Of a DNA stretch of 64,000 nucleotides, positions 12,972 to 23,666 are shown piece by piece; positions within the stretch are counted from its first letter, which is position 1, and each line of letters starts with the position of its first letter. Source of the stretch: Alnus glutinosa (Eukaryota > Streptophyta > Magnoliopsida > Fagales > Betulaceae); the NCBI RefSeq assembly GCF_958979055.1, contig NC_084886.1:2375001-2439000 (forward strand), written 5' to 3'. A program made the translations under genes and the position numbers. The notes under the pieces are model-generated. The model made no database searches, had not been told where the DNA came from, and worked only from the letters and a program-made list of their open reading frames with translations.

Positions 12972-12979
12972 TATATATC
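12972..12979 (+). promoter_or_regulatory. Probable TATA box of HHL1
   Basis: TATATATC lies 150 nt upstream of the HHL1 ATG at 13129, followed by a pyrimidine-rich CTCTGTCGCACTCC leader-like stretch. Confidence 0.5.
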
Positions 12980-13128
12980 TCTGTCGCACTCCATTCCTTA
13001 GAGATCTCTGAGCGCGTGTGGATAAGAGTCCCTCGGACACTCTTGACTCTTGATGATTTGTCCCGCTATCCACCTCGCAATACAAAGAAGACACAGAACC
13101 CATTGAAGAAAGACTGGCAGAGTGAAAA

Positions 13129-16100
13129 ATGGAGGTGGGTATGTCTCTGAACGCGCTGGTTCGGCTTCCCTTATCGAATTCGAGGACAAACGGAGATGGG
13201 TTGGTCAAGCAGTCACTCTTCTCCTCTGGGAGAACGACCCAGAAGCCTCAGCAGAAGCAGAAGCACATATTGGTGGTTCAAGCGAAGGGAAAGAAAGGAA
13301 TGCAAGCTCGTCAATTTCAGAGGTCTCCACCTCCTTCCTTGCCCAAGATTGAAGACGATGGCAACCCCAAATTTGTCATCTTCATCCGTATGGCAAATGT
13401 GTGTTCTCTTTATCTTTCCCTTTCTCTTGATTACTATTTCTTTTAATCACTTATTGGTTTCTGAGAATACTCTGGGAAACAGAAAGTTTTCATCTTGGTC
13501 TTGACTCTTGTATGATTATGTTTGCCGATGGCTGGTAAAGCTGACATAGTGAGAGAAATATAGAGTTTCTTTTCTTTGCCCACTGATATGCTCAACTGAG
13601 TGGAAGTTTATCTTTTGAGGTCCCGAATTGAATGAAATTCTATTTTCAAATGTTCATTTATTTTCCATTTTTTGAGCAACCAAACGGAGCATTACTGATT
13701 TCATCGGTTTGGCCTGCATTTTTATGTTCATGGTGCATGTTCATCAGACACTTAATTAATCTAAAGGATTCCTTGATGGTTCTTTAAATTTTAAATCCAT
13801 TGGACGGGTATTAGCTTGCTGTGGCGGCTGGAATTGATTTCATGAAATAAGTTGATTGGTTTTAGCCGGCTAAGATCTTATTCTTAGTTTCTTGCACTCT
13901 GTGATGGTTTATGAGCTAAGAAATTGGTTGTTTTGTAGCCAGGAGTCATCTGCATGATTTGTTTTTATCTTTCCAGAAACAATAGCTTTCTTTACTTTAT
14001 CTTTATTTTGATATTTCATTATAACACTTTTCTCCATGTAATTTCATTTTGACCTTAAAAAGTCTGCATGTAATCAAGGTTGAGTCCTTCTGGGTCTTCG
14101 TAATTCAGTTATTTTTCTACTCTGCTCCAGGCCTCTGGACTCTGGTAATCTGCATTGGATTCTGGGTCATTGGCTTCTTATAATCATTGACATGTAGTTC
14201 TTAAATATTCATATTTCTCTAGGATAAAAGTTTTTTCGAATTGGAATTATTGGAACATTTCATCGAGCATATCTTGAACTCCTTGCTCTTTGTACAGGTT
14301 TATCTTTGGTATCCACTTAGCCTGATAACAGGTGGCACCACTGCCAAAATCATGCTTGCGGCCAAGGATAACTTCCTAGGGAAATATATCTACAAAGATA
14401 CACTTGCTAAAAATCTTGCGTCAGTTATTTACCGTGTAAGTTCTGCTTTCACTGAGATCTTGTACACTAGATATTTAGTCCTTGGATTTAAAAGTTAACT
14501 GTTTCAGGAAACCATGATGGTGTTTACTTTTTTTCTTTTTTTTGGGGGGGGGGGGGGGGGGGCGGGAGGGGGTGGGGGGGGGGGGGGGGGGGTGCTGGTT
14601 TGGTCTTCTATTATTAAACCATTGATATCAAGATATTTCAATCAATTAGAGAATTTGCCTGCCTCTATACTTGGGGAAGCTTGCCCAAATTGTGTCATAT
14701 ATAATTTTATGAGGAAAAGACACTTTGCCCTCCTGATTTATCCACGTTGTGGCAATATACCCCCCAATGTACAAAAATTTAGATATGACACCCCCCCCCC
14801 GAACTTGCCAACGCGTGGCAAAAAATACAATCCGTCCATTCGCCCGTCTATTTGGACGGAAAGTTGGTCACGTGCAACGCACATGACCGTTTAATGCATT
14901 TATCCTTCCAAAAATATCCCCATCCCATCAGCTCTTAAATGAAACTGTGTGTTTTGATTTTAAAACAACGTCCAACAAAGACCACACTCGCATGGCACTT
15001 TCACAGAAATGCTTTGGATAAAGCTCCATCAATGGCTTCCTCACTCCGTCAATGCTTTGGGTGAAGATTTTCGACCCAGTTGCTTTGCTTCCTTGTTCGA
15101 GAAAGCCACGGATTCTATTGGTTCATTGCAGAACCATCCGAGACACGCATTCAAACGTCCTAACCTCATCGTCCCTGTTAAAGAAAACTTTCACGCCTTC
15201 ACCATAAACCCGAACCAAGACCTTGCTGACAACCATTTTTTTTCTCTTTTGTTAAACCTCCTCAATCATTGCACCTCTTAATCGGATCACACACAAGCCC
15301 CCATATCATCGATTACGTCAGCCATTGATCCAAGCACTTTCTTTAGTTCCTCACGAAGACAACCTTTGACAAACCCATTTGTCTTTCTAACCATGGTGCT
15401 TCAATACTATGAGGGAATTGTAACAAAGTTCAGCCTAGCTATGACACAAACAGAGAAGATTATCATTTCTAAGGCTGTACAAACAGAAAATAAGCTAGTC
15501 ATGCAACCCATGGTTTTGTTTGCCGGATCCATTGTTTTGTTTGCATGGTTTTCATGTGCCCACGTGGCACATGTTTTTGTGCCCACGTAAGGGCCCACGT
15601 AGCATAATACCAAGATCTTTGATTGTATGATCTGTGCCTATTCCATCTGTACAAGCTTTCATTGCTGCAGCTGCACGTGTAGCCTTGATTATTTTAGTTT
15701 CCTTATCTGTAGATTGCAGCTTGAGGAGCAATGCTAAGATCAATGACAACTTATTCCTCAAGTGCAGTAGCTCTTGATGAATCTGCTGCTCTAGGAAAAC
15801 TTACCTTGACATAAAAAAACATTCTTCACGTCCTCTGTTTCATGTTCAAAAAACAGAGCATGACAGATTGCTGTTGTGTATAGTCTGGTTGGTTTGCAGC
15901 ATTGTTTGTATTTTGACTATGTAGATCATGTTGCTGCTCAAAATTAATATTTTCAAAGTTTGACTGATAAAATATATTCACTCGGAAGGAGGGGTCCTGT
16001 TGTATATTAGAATGTCCGAGGGTATGCCTTTCTTCAGCATATTCATTCCAAAAGCCACTGGGATGAGATCTTTTCAAGGAAAGGTCCAATTGCGGCAAAG

Positions 16101-18019
16101 AATCAAACTCGCCTATGCCTTCACTACTGCCGTTTGGATAATTACGAAATGCTCCAATCAAGTCAATGGCTTCTCTAGAAGAGTTGACAAGGGCTTAATT
16201 ATTGTCACAATCCTCCTTGCTAAGAGTAATTGTGATATACAATCATCCTTGGAGGTGTCCACCACTGACTTAGACATGTTCAAATGTTAGATGCATCCCA
16301 CGGGACAGAAAGATTAGAGATATTTACCCCCAACTTCACTCTCATGCATAAGCAATTTCTGCCACTTCCACGTGTTTGGATTCTTCATGCTGGTGAGGGC
16401 GGTGGCAATGGGCGAGACACTAGTGTACGTTGATGGAGAGGTTCAACTTCGAGGGTATGCTGAGGGCCATAGAGAAGTATCCAGTCTCCTACATGCCAGT
16501 GTCGTCACCGCTCGTCGTGCCGCTCACCAAGTCCGAGCTCATCAAGAAGTACGACAAATAATCTCACTGTTATTTGTCAACACGTGTCTTTTTTCCCATA
16601 CATGTGCAAATATAAAGGTTGAAGGGGTGGGGGCAATTTTGGAAGAAAAAATACATTAAAAGGTCACGTGCAACGCACCTGATCGACTTTCCGTCCAAAC
16701 AGGCAGGCGAATGGACGGATTGTATTTTTTGCCACACGTTGACAAGTTCGGAGGGGTCAAATCTAAATTTTTGTACATTGGAGGGAATATTGCCACAACG
16801 TGGATAAATTAGGGGGGCAAAATGTCTTTTCCCCTAATATTATTGTCTATTGCAACAATCTGCAGTCATGTACTTACAAACAATTTGTGCACACCAATAT
16901 TACATATTTTGGAAAGCTTTGTGTGTTTGGGACTATGCAATGCTATGTTTGACCCTTCCTAACACTGCTGTCAAGCACAACTCATAATAAATTCCATATT
17001 CAGCTAACCAAATATGAAATTTAGATCGTGTATCACATCATTTATATGACAGGCAAATAATTTCATGGAGTGCATACCATGTTTTCTTCTTTAGTGATTC
17101 TCAAGTCCTTTTCCATTGAATTTTCATGCATTGCTGACAGCTTGTGTATGATTGCAATAGGATGAGAAGGAGATACAGAAGACAGCATTTAAGCAGTATC
17201 GTATATTGCGAACAGCTACTGACTTCAGATATGGCTACAAACTGGTGGTAAATATGCCTATAGCCTATACTTTAAAATGTATGGTATCCCTACTATTTCT
17301 GACATACGTGCATGACTACATACATATTTATGTACATATGTACTGTGTACACATATACATGCATATATGCTCTTCAAGAGTCTGCCAAAAAACAATCCTG
17401 CCATCCTTTGTCTTACGTTGTAGGAGTGCTGAACATGCAGGAAAATGGCAATGTGAGAGCTGCTCTTGCTACTGCAGATGTTATTGAGGTGACGATTGGT
17501 TTTCTTCTTTTTCAAGTTATTTTGTTGTTGCTAACTTGATGTTAGAACTTGAGCATCAGATACTCAGATTATTAGACAACTTAAGATTTAAGCTAGTGGA
17601 CTGCAATGAGTCTAGTTAGAATCTAAATATACCGATGGTCTACAATACCATTTGCAATGCTCCTTTTTTTTTTCTTTTCTTTTCTTTTTTTTCAACTTAG
17701 ATCAGCCTTTTTGTAGATTTCACGTATATTTATGCTTCTGAATCTAATTTTCAGCTGCCGACTGAAGATGAGATCAAAACGGTGCTTGATAAAGTGAAAG
17801 ACTTCTTTGGGGATGCAAAAGAATCTTTTGGGAAGTTGACTGCTCTGAATTCAACCACAACGGAGGAGTTGGAGGAAAAGCCAAAGGAGAAGGCCAAGTG
17901 AGTTTAATGGGTAATTGGATATAATTTTTGCTCGCTAATCTATATTATGGTCATAGAGATATCAATTCCTTTCAGCACATTACAATGATGAAAATTTCAT
18001 CACCAGGGTTAAAGGCTGA
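13129..18019 (+). CDS. HHL1: HHL1, chloroplastic (hypersensitive to high light 1)
   Basis: Six exons: 13129-13398, 14298-14435, 17161-17247, 17441-17488, 17755-17897, 18007-18019. All introns are GT-AG and phases agree, giving 232 residues. The N-terminus ([14 protein letters not shown]...) is a Ser/Arg-rich plastid transit peptide. It is followed by the conserved core [45 protein letters not shown], then [14 protein letters not shown] and a C-terminal [16 protein letters not shown]. In Arabidopsis (At1g67700) HHL1 is a thylakoid protein that associates with photosystem II core subunits and LQY1 and helps repair under high light. The last exon adds only V-K-G. An alternative is reading through the last donor to the TGA at 17899. 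Intron 2 is 2.7 kb because it contains a Pack-MULE and a poly(G) tract. The 3' end faces the P450 gene, with 309 bp between stop codons. Confidence 0.92.
14541..14592 (+). repeat. Poly(G) tract in HHL1 intron 2
   Basis: About 50 bases are almost all G, broken only by a few C, A and T. It lies in transcribed intron sequence. It could form a G-quadruplex and is also prone to sequencing error, so its length is uncertain. Confidence 0.85.
14711..14928. repeat. Left terminal inverted repeat of the Pack-MULE
   Basis: Aligns with the reverse complement of 16622-16834 over nearly its full length, with scattered substitutions. Shared blocks include TTTATCCACGTTGTGGCAAT, AATGTACAAAAATTTAGAT and AATACAATCCGTCCATTCGC. 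An extra C run near 14791-14800 differs in length between the arms. Confidence 0.9.
15010..15385 (-). pseudogene. Captured fragment: choline/ethanolamine-kinase-like
   Basis: On the minus strand, three frame-shifted pieces read in the order expected for a plant choline kinase N-terminal half. First [20 protein letters not shown] (about 15365-15305). Then [12 protein letters not shown], matching the VIPLKGAMTNEVF segment (about 15285-15250). Then [20 protein letters not shown] and [12 protein letters not shown] (about 15225-15130). Stops and frameshifts break the reading, so it is not a functional kinase. Family assignment is from remembered motifs, and the parent gene is not in this window. 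Confidence 0.65.
15826..16215 (-). pseudogene. Captured fragment: pseudo-response regulator (PRR5/PRR9-like)
   Basis: An open frame on the minus strand reads [15 protein letters not shown], then [18 protein letters not shown], then [10 protein letters not shown]. This is the middle region of PRR5/PRR9-type circadian clock proteins (AIDLIGA... QLDLSLRRS... HSNASAFTRY). Neither the receiver domain nor the CCT domain is present, so this is an internal exon piece inside the Pack-MULE. It has remained open for about 110 codons. Confidence 0.75.
16345..16558 (+). pseudogene. Captured fragment: 4-coumarate-CoA-ligase-like
   Basis: Plus-strand reading gives a PL(F)[19 protein letters not shown]-type segment and, after a frameshift, [20 protein letters not shown] followed by [14 protein letters not shown]. 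This matches the central part of plant 4CL-like acyl-CoA synthetases (PLFHVFGF, FEAMLRAVEKY, YMPVSPPLVVAL). At least two frameshifts are present and the adenylation active-site motifs are absent. It lies next to the right inverted repeat. Confidence 0.75.
16622..16834. repeat. Right terminal inverted repeat of the Pack-MULE
   Basis: Inverted counterpart of 14711-14928. The outer end is followed by the 9-bp flank TAATATTAT. Confidence 0.9.
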
Positions 18020-18328
18020 AGATGAAGAAACCATTGTCGACATGATATCAGAGTGTTCATTGGTTCTATGAGATGCACAATCCTCTAATGTTGATAGGCT
18101 ACTGCGAGGCGGTGTAACGAAAATTTAAAGCACGGTTTTGTTTATATGAATTTACATCGAATGGAAGATTTTGTTTTTAATTAGTATTATTTAAATGCAA
18201 ATTTAACATGTTTTTAAAGCATATATATGAGATCTCCCATGATGTTTTTTCTAACCCTAGTCTAGGAAAGCACAAGGAACTTATAAATAGACATTCTTGG
18301 GAGTCTAGGAAGTGAGGACTAAGTATGG

Positions 18329-20579
18329 TCAGCCCTTGAACTCATAGTGCTTATTGGCTGTTGGCACAAGAACAATGGGAGTCTTTTTCCTGGTTGCAAG
18401 CCCAAAAATCTCACTGAGATCCATATCATCAGCACCAACCCCCTGAGGCAATGACCAATCAAAATGATACAGGAGGCGAGCCAACGCAATCTCTACGGTA
18501 GCTAACGCCAAGGAATAACCCGGACACCCTCTCCTGCCACCACCAAATGGTAGAAACCTGAAATCTGAATCCTTGACCTCAATGTTGTTATCCGTGAACC
18601 TCTCAGGATTGAACTCCAGAGGGTTTTCCCATGACTTGGGATCCCTCCCAATCGCGTAAGTGTTGATTAGAACCCTAGTTTTTGCAGGTATTTCGTAGCC
18701 ATCCAGATTGCATTTATCCATGGATTCTCGAGGAACTAGGAGAGGGACTGGGGGGCGCAACCGCATTGTCTCTTTAATCACTGCCTTCATGTAATGAAGA
18801 TGTTGAAGATGGCTTTCTTCAACTTTGCCTCTGATGGATGCTATATTTCGAACTTCTTCCTGTGCTTTCTTCATCACTGCCGGGTGTCTTGCAAGCTCAG
18901 TCATTGTCCATTCTAGTGTTGCTGCTGATGTGTCAGTTCCGGCAACAAACATGTCCTATTAAACGAAACAAAAATAAAAGGAAAATGTTAAATTTACAAC
19001 ACCAACACAACAATCACACAACAACCTCTCACATGAGGGTGGACCCCACGCACTGGAGCCCACTCTCATGTGAGGAGTTGTTGTGTGGTTGTTGTGATGG
19101 TGTTGTGTATGAATCAAATCCCAAAACAAAAAAACTTGTTTGCGTTAGGCAAGGGTCCTAAAAACTACTATCGACGCATTAAAAAACAAAAACAAAAACA
19201 AAACTTATTTTCTTGTCCCATGATGTATTCTCTCTTATCACTTTTAAGAGGATAAGTCTCAAAAAGATTAATTGAAAAGCAAAAAGAATGATAAACTACT
19301 CATTGCATTTCAATCATGTCAACAATTTCAGCAGAAGAAAGGGTCACTATTTGTGCTCTTTCAAAAAGCAGCAAGTTGGATTGGGATTTCCTGGATTTTC
19401 TGTGCAATTTGCGAGGCTTCTATTGTTATATCTATTGTTACCTGCCTCCTAATTTAAGGATCATAATTTCAAAATCACACGGATATTATTATAAGTATAT
19501 TTATCTTTTGTCTTTGACTCTTTTGTATAAAAATCTTATTGATAAGAAAAGCTATATAATATAAAAAGGTTTATCCATAAAATAAATAAATAATATAAAA
19601 AGGTTTTTTTTTTTTAATAAAAAAAAAAAAGGAAAGAGAGAGAGAGAGATTTGAAGAGAAATACCAGGACCAGAGCTTTGAGATTATCGTCTGTAATGGG
19701 GACCTCCAAGTCCTCTCGTTGTTGCACCCGAAGCAGCACATCTACGAAATCCTCCTTACCCACCACACCAGCCTTGCCCTTCTCATCCACATGTTCTTTG
19801 ATAATCTCCTCACAAACCGCTCTCAGATCCTCCAAGTTCCGGCTCAATCTCGCTTTGTACCCACTCACCCAGTTGATCCACTCCCAGTCGGGAAAAAAGT
19901 CACCCAGACAAAACCCAGCAAACAACGCCTGCGTCTCCGTCAAAACATCCACCAAATGACGCTTCTGCCTCTCTCCCGACTCCTCCTTGAACCTCTTCCC
20001 GAACGCCACTCGGCACAGTATGTCGTTTGCCAAAGCGAAGAACTGCTCGCCCAGGTCGATTTCTGAACCCGACTGAGCTGACACGGAGCTCAGAACCCGA
20101 TTCACCTCCTCGTCTCGGATCAGTTGGAAGGAGCTGACCCGTTTCGCGCTGAGCAGCTCGGTGACGCAGATCTTCCTGGCTTGGCGCCAGTAGGGGCCGT
20201 AGGGGGAGAAGGTGACGTCGGAGCAGCCGAAGGAGAGGTACTGGGCTGAGATGAGCTGTGGGCGGCTGGCGAAGATATGGTCGTGGGTCTTGAGGACATG
20301 CTTGGCGAGGTCAGCAGAGGAGACCACCACCGTGGGGACTCGGCCGAGTCGTAGGTAGATGATGGGGCCGAGCTTGTGGGCGAGGTGGGCCAGTGAGAGG
20401 TGGGGCATGTCTGTGAGCAGGTGGAGGTGGCCGATGATTGGGAGGCCTGCCGGTGACGGTGGCCTGAGTGACTTTGAGCTGCTCTGCCATTTGCGTAGGC
20501 GAAGGATTAAGAAAACGAAGGTGCCGAAGAGGAGGGCCGGTACTGGTAGATAGAGGGACTGCCAATTGATAGATCCCAT
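18329..20579 (-). CDS. Cytochrome P450, CYP71 family
   Basis: Two exons (20579-19665 and 18955-18329, stop included) joined by a 709-bp GT-AG intron at the position typical of the CYP71 clan, just before the I-helix. The 513-residue product has an N-terminal membrane anchor (about residues 11-27), a proline hinge RPPSPAGLP, the I-helix AGTDTS (310-315), the K-helix ETMR (367-370), the PERF motif (422-425) and the heme loop FGGGRRGCPG with axial Cys449. All core motifs are intact. CYP71 enzymes are ER-bound monooxygenases of specialised metabolism, and the substrate cannot be inferred. A TATA box lies about 100 nt upstream. The intron contains a foldback repeat. Convergent with HHL1. Confidence 0.95.
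18996..19109. mobile_element. Foldback MITE in the P450 intron
   Basis: About 52-bp arms (ACACCAACACAACAATCACA... and its near-complement ending ...GTGATGGTGTTGT) pair around a small GC-rich centre. The arms meet at CTCACATGAG and CTCATGTGAG. It is a small non-coding foldback element and no open frame is relevant. Confidence 0.75.
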
Positions 20580-21255
20580 TTTTTCTGCTTTGGTAAAGCG
20601 TAGAGGGATGTATCATGTATCATGGATCATGTATCAGATGAGACGAAAGTGAGGGTGCTCAAGTTATGGACGTTTATATCCATCATCGATCCATGCATTT
20701 ACGCAGGTTGATGCGACAGTTGATCTTTTTGACTTATTAATTTCTTTTAATTATTATTTAATGAATATATGAAGGAGCTAGGCAGATTATAGTTGTAAAA
20801 TATCATGGATGTGATGGATTATACTTTAGACTATGGTGTTTTTTTTTTTTTTTTTTTTTTTTTTTGAAGGGGCTGGTAATCATTTTGGACACGCACAGAA
20901 TATTCTACAAAACACAAAAAAGGTTGTTGTCAAAAAAAAAAATGAGTGGATCGGAGCACTGGAAAAAGCAGCCTCCTCCTCCTATGGGAAGAATTTTGTG
21001 TTTTTTGGTCTCTTTTCTAACAAAACAAGTAAACGCCACTCCAATTTATGGCCATTTCCTCGCTTGGGTTGCCTTCTAACTACCTCATAAATGCTCGAGT
21101 CCCATACGCCACCGGCTAGCTGAACAGCCAGTTTCATCACAAAAACTCAAAAGGATAAAGCTGCAATAAATAATAATAATGTTTAACAACGATATTCCCA
21201 CCTAACTTTCAGCAATTTCCATTAGCCCCATAAAGTTTGATTAGATCATGGAAAT

Positions 21256-21299
<44 letters not shown>

Positions 21300-21700
21300 A
21301 TTCGATCTTAAACCGTAGCCGAAAATTTCAGGATTAGGGTGTTTAGCAAATTGCGAGAGTTTATAAGGATTATCATCACATGCTCGAAAAAAGTTTTGAG
21401 CTGCCAAATTAAATCACATATTTGAGTTTCATCCTCAAAATTAAAAGTGGGTATTACCATTTAAGTCTCATAAAGTCCTGCTCATACAAGACATGTCAGC
21501 GTGTCAAATGCAACTGCTGAAGCTCACAAGGGGACTTGAGCAGGGAATTTATTATTTATTATTATTATTATTTAAAAAAACAAATTGGAAAAGGATTACA
21601 GGAATAAAAAACTTCATAACAACCTACCAAAAACAAAATACAGTGAAAAAAATACTAAAAAATGGATTAAAAATAAAATAAAATCCGATCCCCTATATCT
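20580..21700. other. Intergenic, P450 upstream region
   Basis: Contains the P450 promoter, a long T tract (20838-20865) and a (TA)n tract at about 21260-21296. No gene is seen. The short frame near 20944-21079 has no family signature. Confidence 0.4.
20673..20680 (-). promoter_or_regulatory. TATA box of the P450 gene
   Basis: GATATAAA on the minus strand, roughly 95-100 nt upstream of the ATG at 20579. Confidence 0.55.
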
Positions 21701-21734
21701 TGGGATTATTATTATTATTATTATTATTTTTTTT

Positions 21735-22665
21735 TATTATTTTTTTTTATAAGTGAAAATGTATATATTTCCTTAATAGCTCTCAAAGGGTAATAAAGTT
21801 ACAATTAAATTGATACAAGAGTTAGACAGACTCATACCAATACAGGAATCCAAATCTATAAGAACCCATTACAGTTACCCCAAAAAACACAGATTATACT
21901 AACAATTGCTACAAATAGTCCTAGCCAGCAAAAATGTGCATCTGTGTCAACATAGAAATTACTACTTGCATTATGGAGTCGAACACAAACAATATGTGCT
22001 AAAAAAGCAATTACTAGGATAATCTAACACAGAGCAACCTGTCAAATACAATCTGCCAACAATAAACACCAAACAGAAACAGCCTCTGGAAGAAAATGCC
22101 ACCTGCGACGGCGCGTGAAATACACGCATCGTCGTCAAAATAACTTATGCAGTGGATGATCACCAGAAGTCCTCGACTACCACCAAAAACGACAAAAAAA
22201 TACAGGCGTAGCCTTCACACGCGGCCAAAGTGGTGGAAACCCCCCATCGCGTGAAGACCACGTGCCGGTCACCGGTGAGAGTCTCGGCCAAAGAAGGCGG
22301 TAGATGGATCAGAGGACGGCGGCAAAAAAGGCTGGAGGGCGCGTGTCGACTATAGAACGGTGGATCTAAGCAAATTTGGCCCCAAAGAATGTTGAGAAAC
22401 CGAATCACTACCAAATCTTCCCGCTAGCAACACGAACGGCAGACTCTCCTCCTTTACAACCTCTGTTTAGTGATTTCCCACCAAACAAACAAAGAAAACT
22501 AAAAAATACAAAGAAATAAAACAAACCTCCGTAGTCTAAAAGGGTTAGGAGGACTAAAACCACCACCGGATCTAGTCTGGGGGGACAAAACTCAACAGCC
22601 CTAGTAGTTAGGAGACTCTAACCTCCACTGGAACAACCCAGGATTGGGGAAACTCTATTAAAGGG
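21735..22665 (-). mobile_element. Probable non-autonomous LINE-type insertion
   Basis: Read on the minus strand, a GC-richer body (about 22665-21790) ends in AATATATACATTTTCACTTATA followed by an A-rich tail (the T-rich tract at about 21727-21750 on the plus strand). There is no LTR and no open polymerase frame. The internal sequence is a non-coding leader-like stretch rich in CCGG-type words. A poly(A)-ended, LTR-less insert fits a 5'UTR/3'UTR-only LINE derivative. Borders and class are inference. Confidence 0.35.
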
Positions 22666-23059
22666 TCTTTATTCCAACTACAATGCTATATATATTCTAT
22701 TTCCAAATCAAAACGGGGAGACGTATTATATTTTGAACTGCAAATGCGTACAAATAATTAATACTAGATATGATCAACTTATCACATGCAGCAAAAAACG
22801 TACCATGCCAGGATCAGTATACTACTATACAGGAGCTCGGAGTGATAATTCGTGTTCACGTGTTGGGTTTGAGTTGTGCTAATGTATGAGTATAAGACTA
22901 TATATGTTAACTCAAAACTGATTTATTTAATTAAACGGATTAGACATTTTAATCATAATCTGCTAATTTCGTGATGAGTTCCTAGCTGAGAAACGCTTTG
23001 ATTTCGTTGCATTCTATTGTATATCTTCTTGTACGTCTCACATATTTAATATTAAATTT

Positions 23060-23666
23060 TGTTAGAGAATATATTTTTTATATTAAAATGAAATATATAT
23101 GTATTGATATTGAATGTTACTTTTCTTTTATAAAGTTTGATTGTAATTAGGTTTGATGGTAATCAAATCAACCATTCTTATCTATCTCAATTTTTTTTTT
23201 TTTTTTTTGAGGAAGCTTATCTATCTCAATTATCTTGAAGCTGTTTGGCAACTAAATGTAAAATTTCCAATTCCTATTTTACTTTTCCAAAAAAAAATCA
23301 AATAAAAAACATTATAATTTTTTTACACTTTTTACATCACATCAATAATTTTTTACTACTATTCAAATAAAAAAAACCCACTACAAAATAAAACTTTTTC
23401 ACTTCTCTATAAAACATTCTTAAATTTTATATCACATCAATCACTTCTTACTACTATTCAAATACACAATTACTTACCAAACAACTTTTATAAATATGAG
23501 TATTTTGTATTGTAAATCAATCAAGTAATAAAAACATAATGTACCCCTTTGGGCTTTATTCTGTGAATGTAGGTCATAAATTAAACCACGTAAAAATCTA
23601 TTGTGCTCTTATTTTATTATTCCACATATTTATCTTCAGTATTTTATTCAATTATGTTTTCTATTA
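23060..23666 (+). repeat. 5' LTR of the outer retrotransposon
   Basis: 607 bp against 348 bp for its partner. The surplus is a T-tract insertion flanked by the repeated word CTTATCTATCTCAAT, plus a MITE at about 23240-23485. It ends CTATTA rather than the CTATCA of the 3' copy. Confidence 0.85.
23240..23485. mobile_element. AT-rich MITE inserted in the 5' LTR
   Basis: Ends are imperfect inverted repeats (CTGTTTGGCAACTAA and, reversed, GTTGTTTGGTAAGTAA). The internal phrase ATCACATCAAT...TTTTTACTACTATTCAAATA recurs twice within it and again in the copy near 61375-61560, so this is a dispersed family. Confidence 0.6.

Larger units (their letters stand above)
14711..16834. mobile_element. Pack-MULE (Mutator-like element carrying host gene pieces)
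   Basis: A 2124-bp element inside HHL1 intron 2. The two ends are long inverted repeats of about 215 bp (14711-14928 and about 16622-16834); the outer ends read GAGGAAAAGACACTTTGCCC and, in reverse complement, GGGGAAAAGACATTTTGCCC. The 9-bp flanks TAATTTTAT (14702-14710) and TAATATTAT (16835-16843) match at eight positions. The 9-bp duplication with long terminal inverted repeats is the hallmark of Mutator-like elements. No MuDR-type transposase is present. Instead there are fragments of at least three unrelated plant genes: choline-kinase-like (minus), PRR5-like (minus) and 4CL-like (plus), plus an unidentified stretch at 15390-15800. It is non-autonomous. Confidence 0.88.

Noticed and set aside
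14241-14498. Stand-alone ORF spanning HHL1 exon 2
   Set aside because: It is exon 2 read through into flanking introns; splice sites at 14298 and 14435 restore the HHL1 frame.
3545-20579. BAHD acyltransferase and CYP71 P450 as a metabolic gene cluster
   Set aside because: They are about 15 kb apart, separated by a GRAS gene and the housekeeping gene HHL1, with no further biosynthetic genes. Proximity alone is not evidence.
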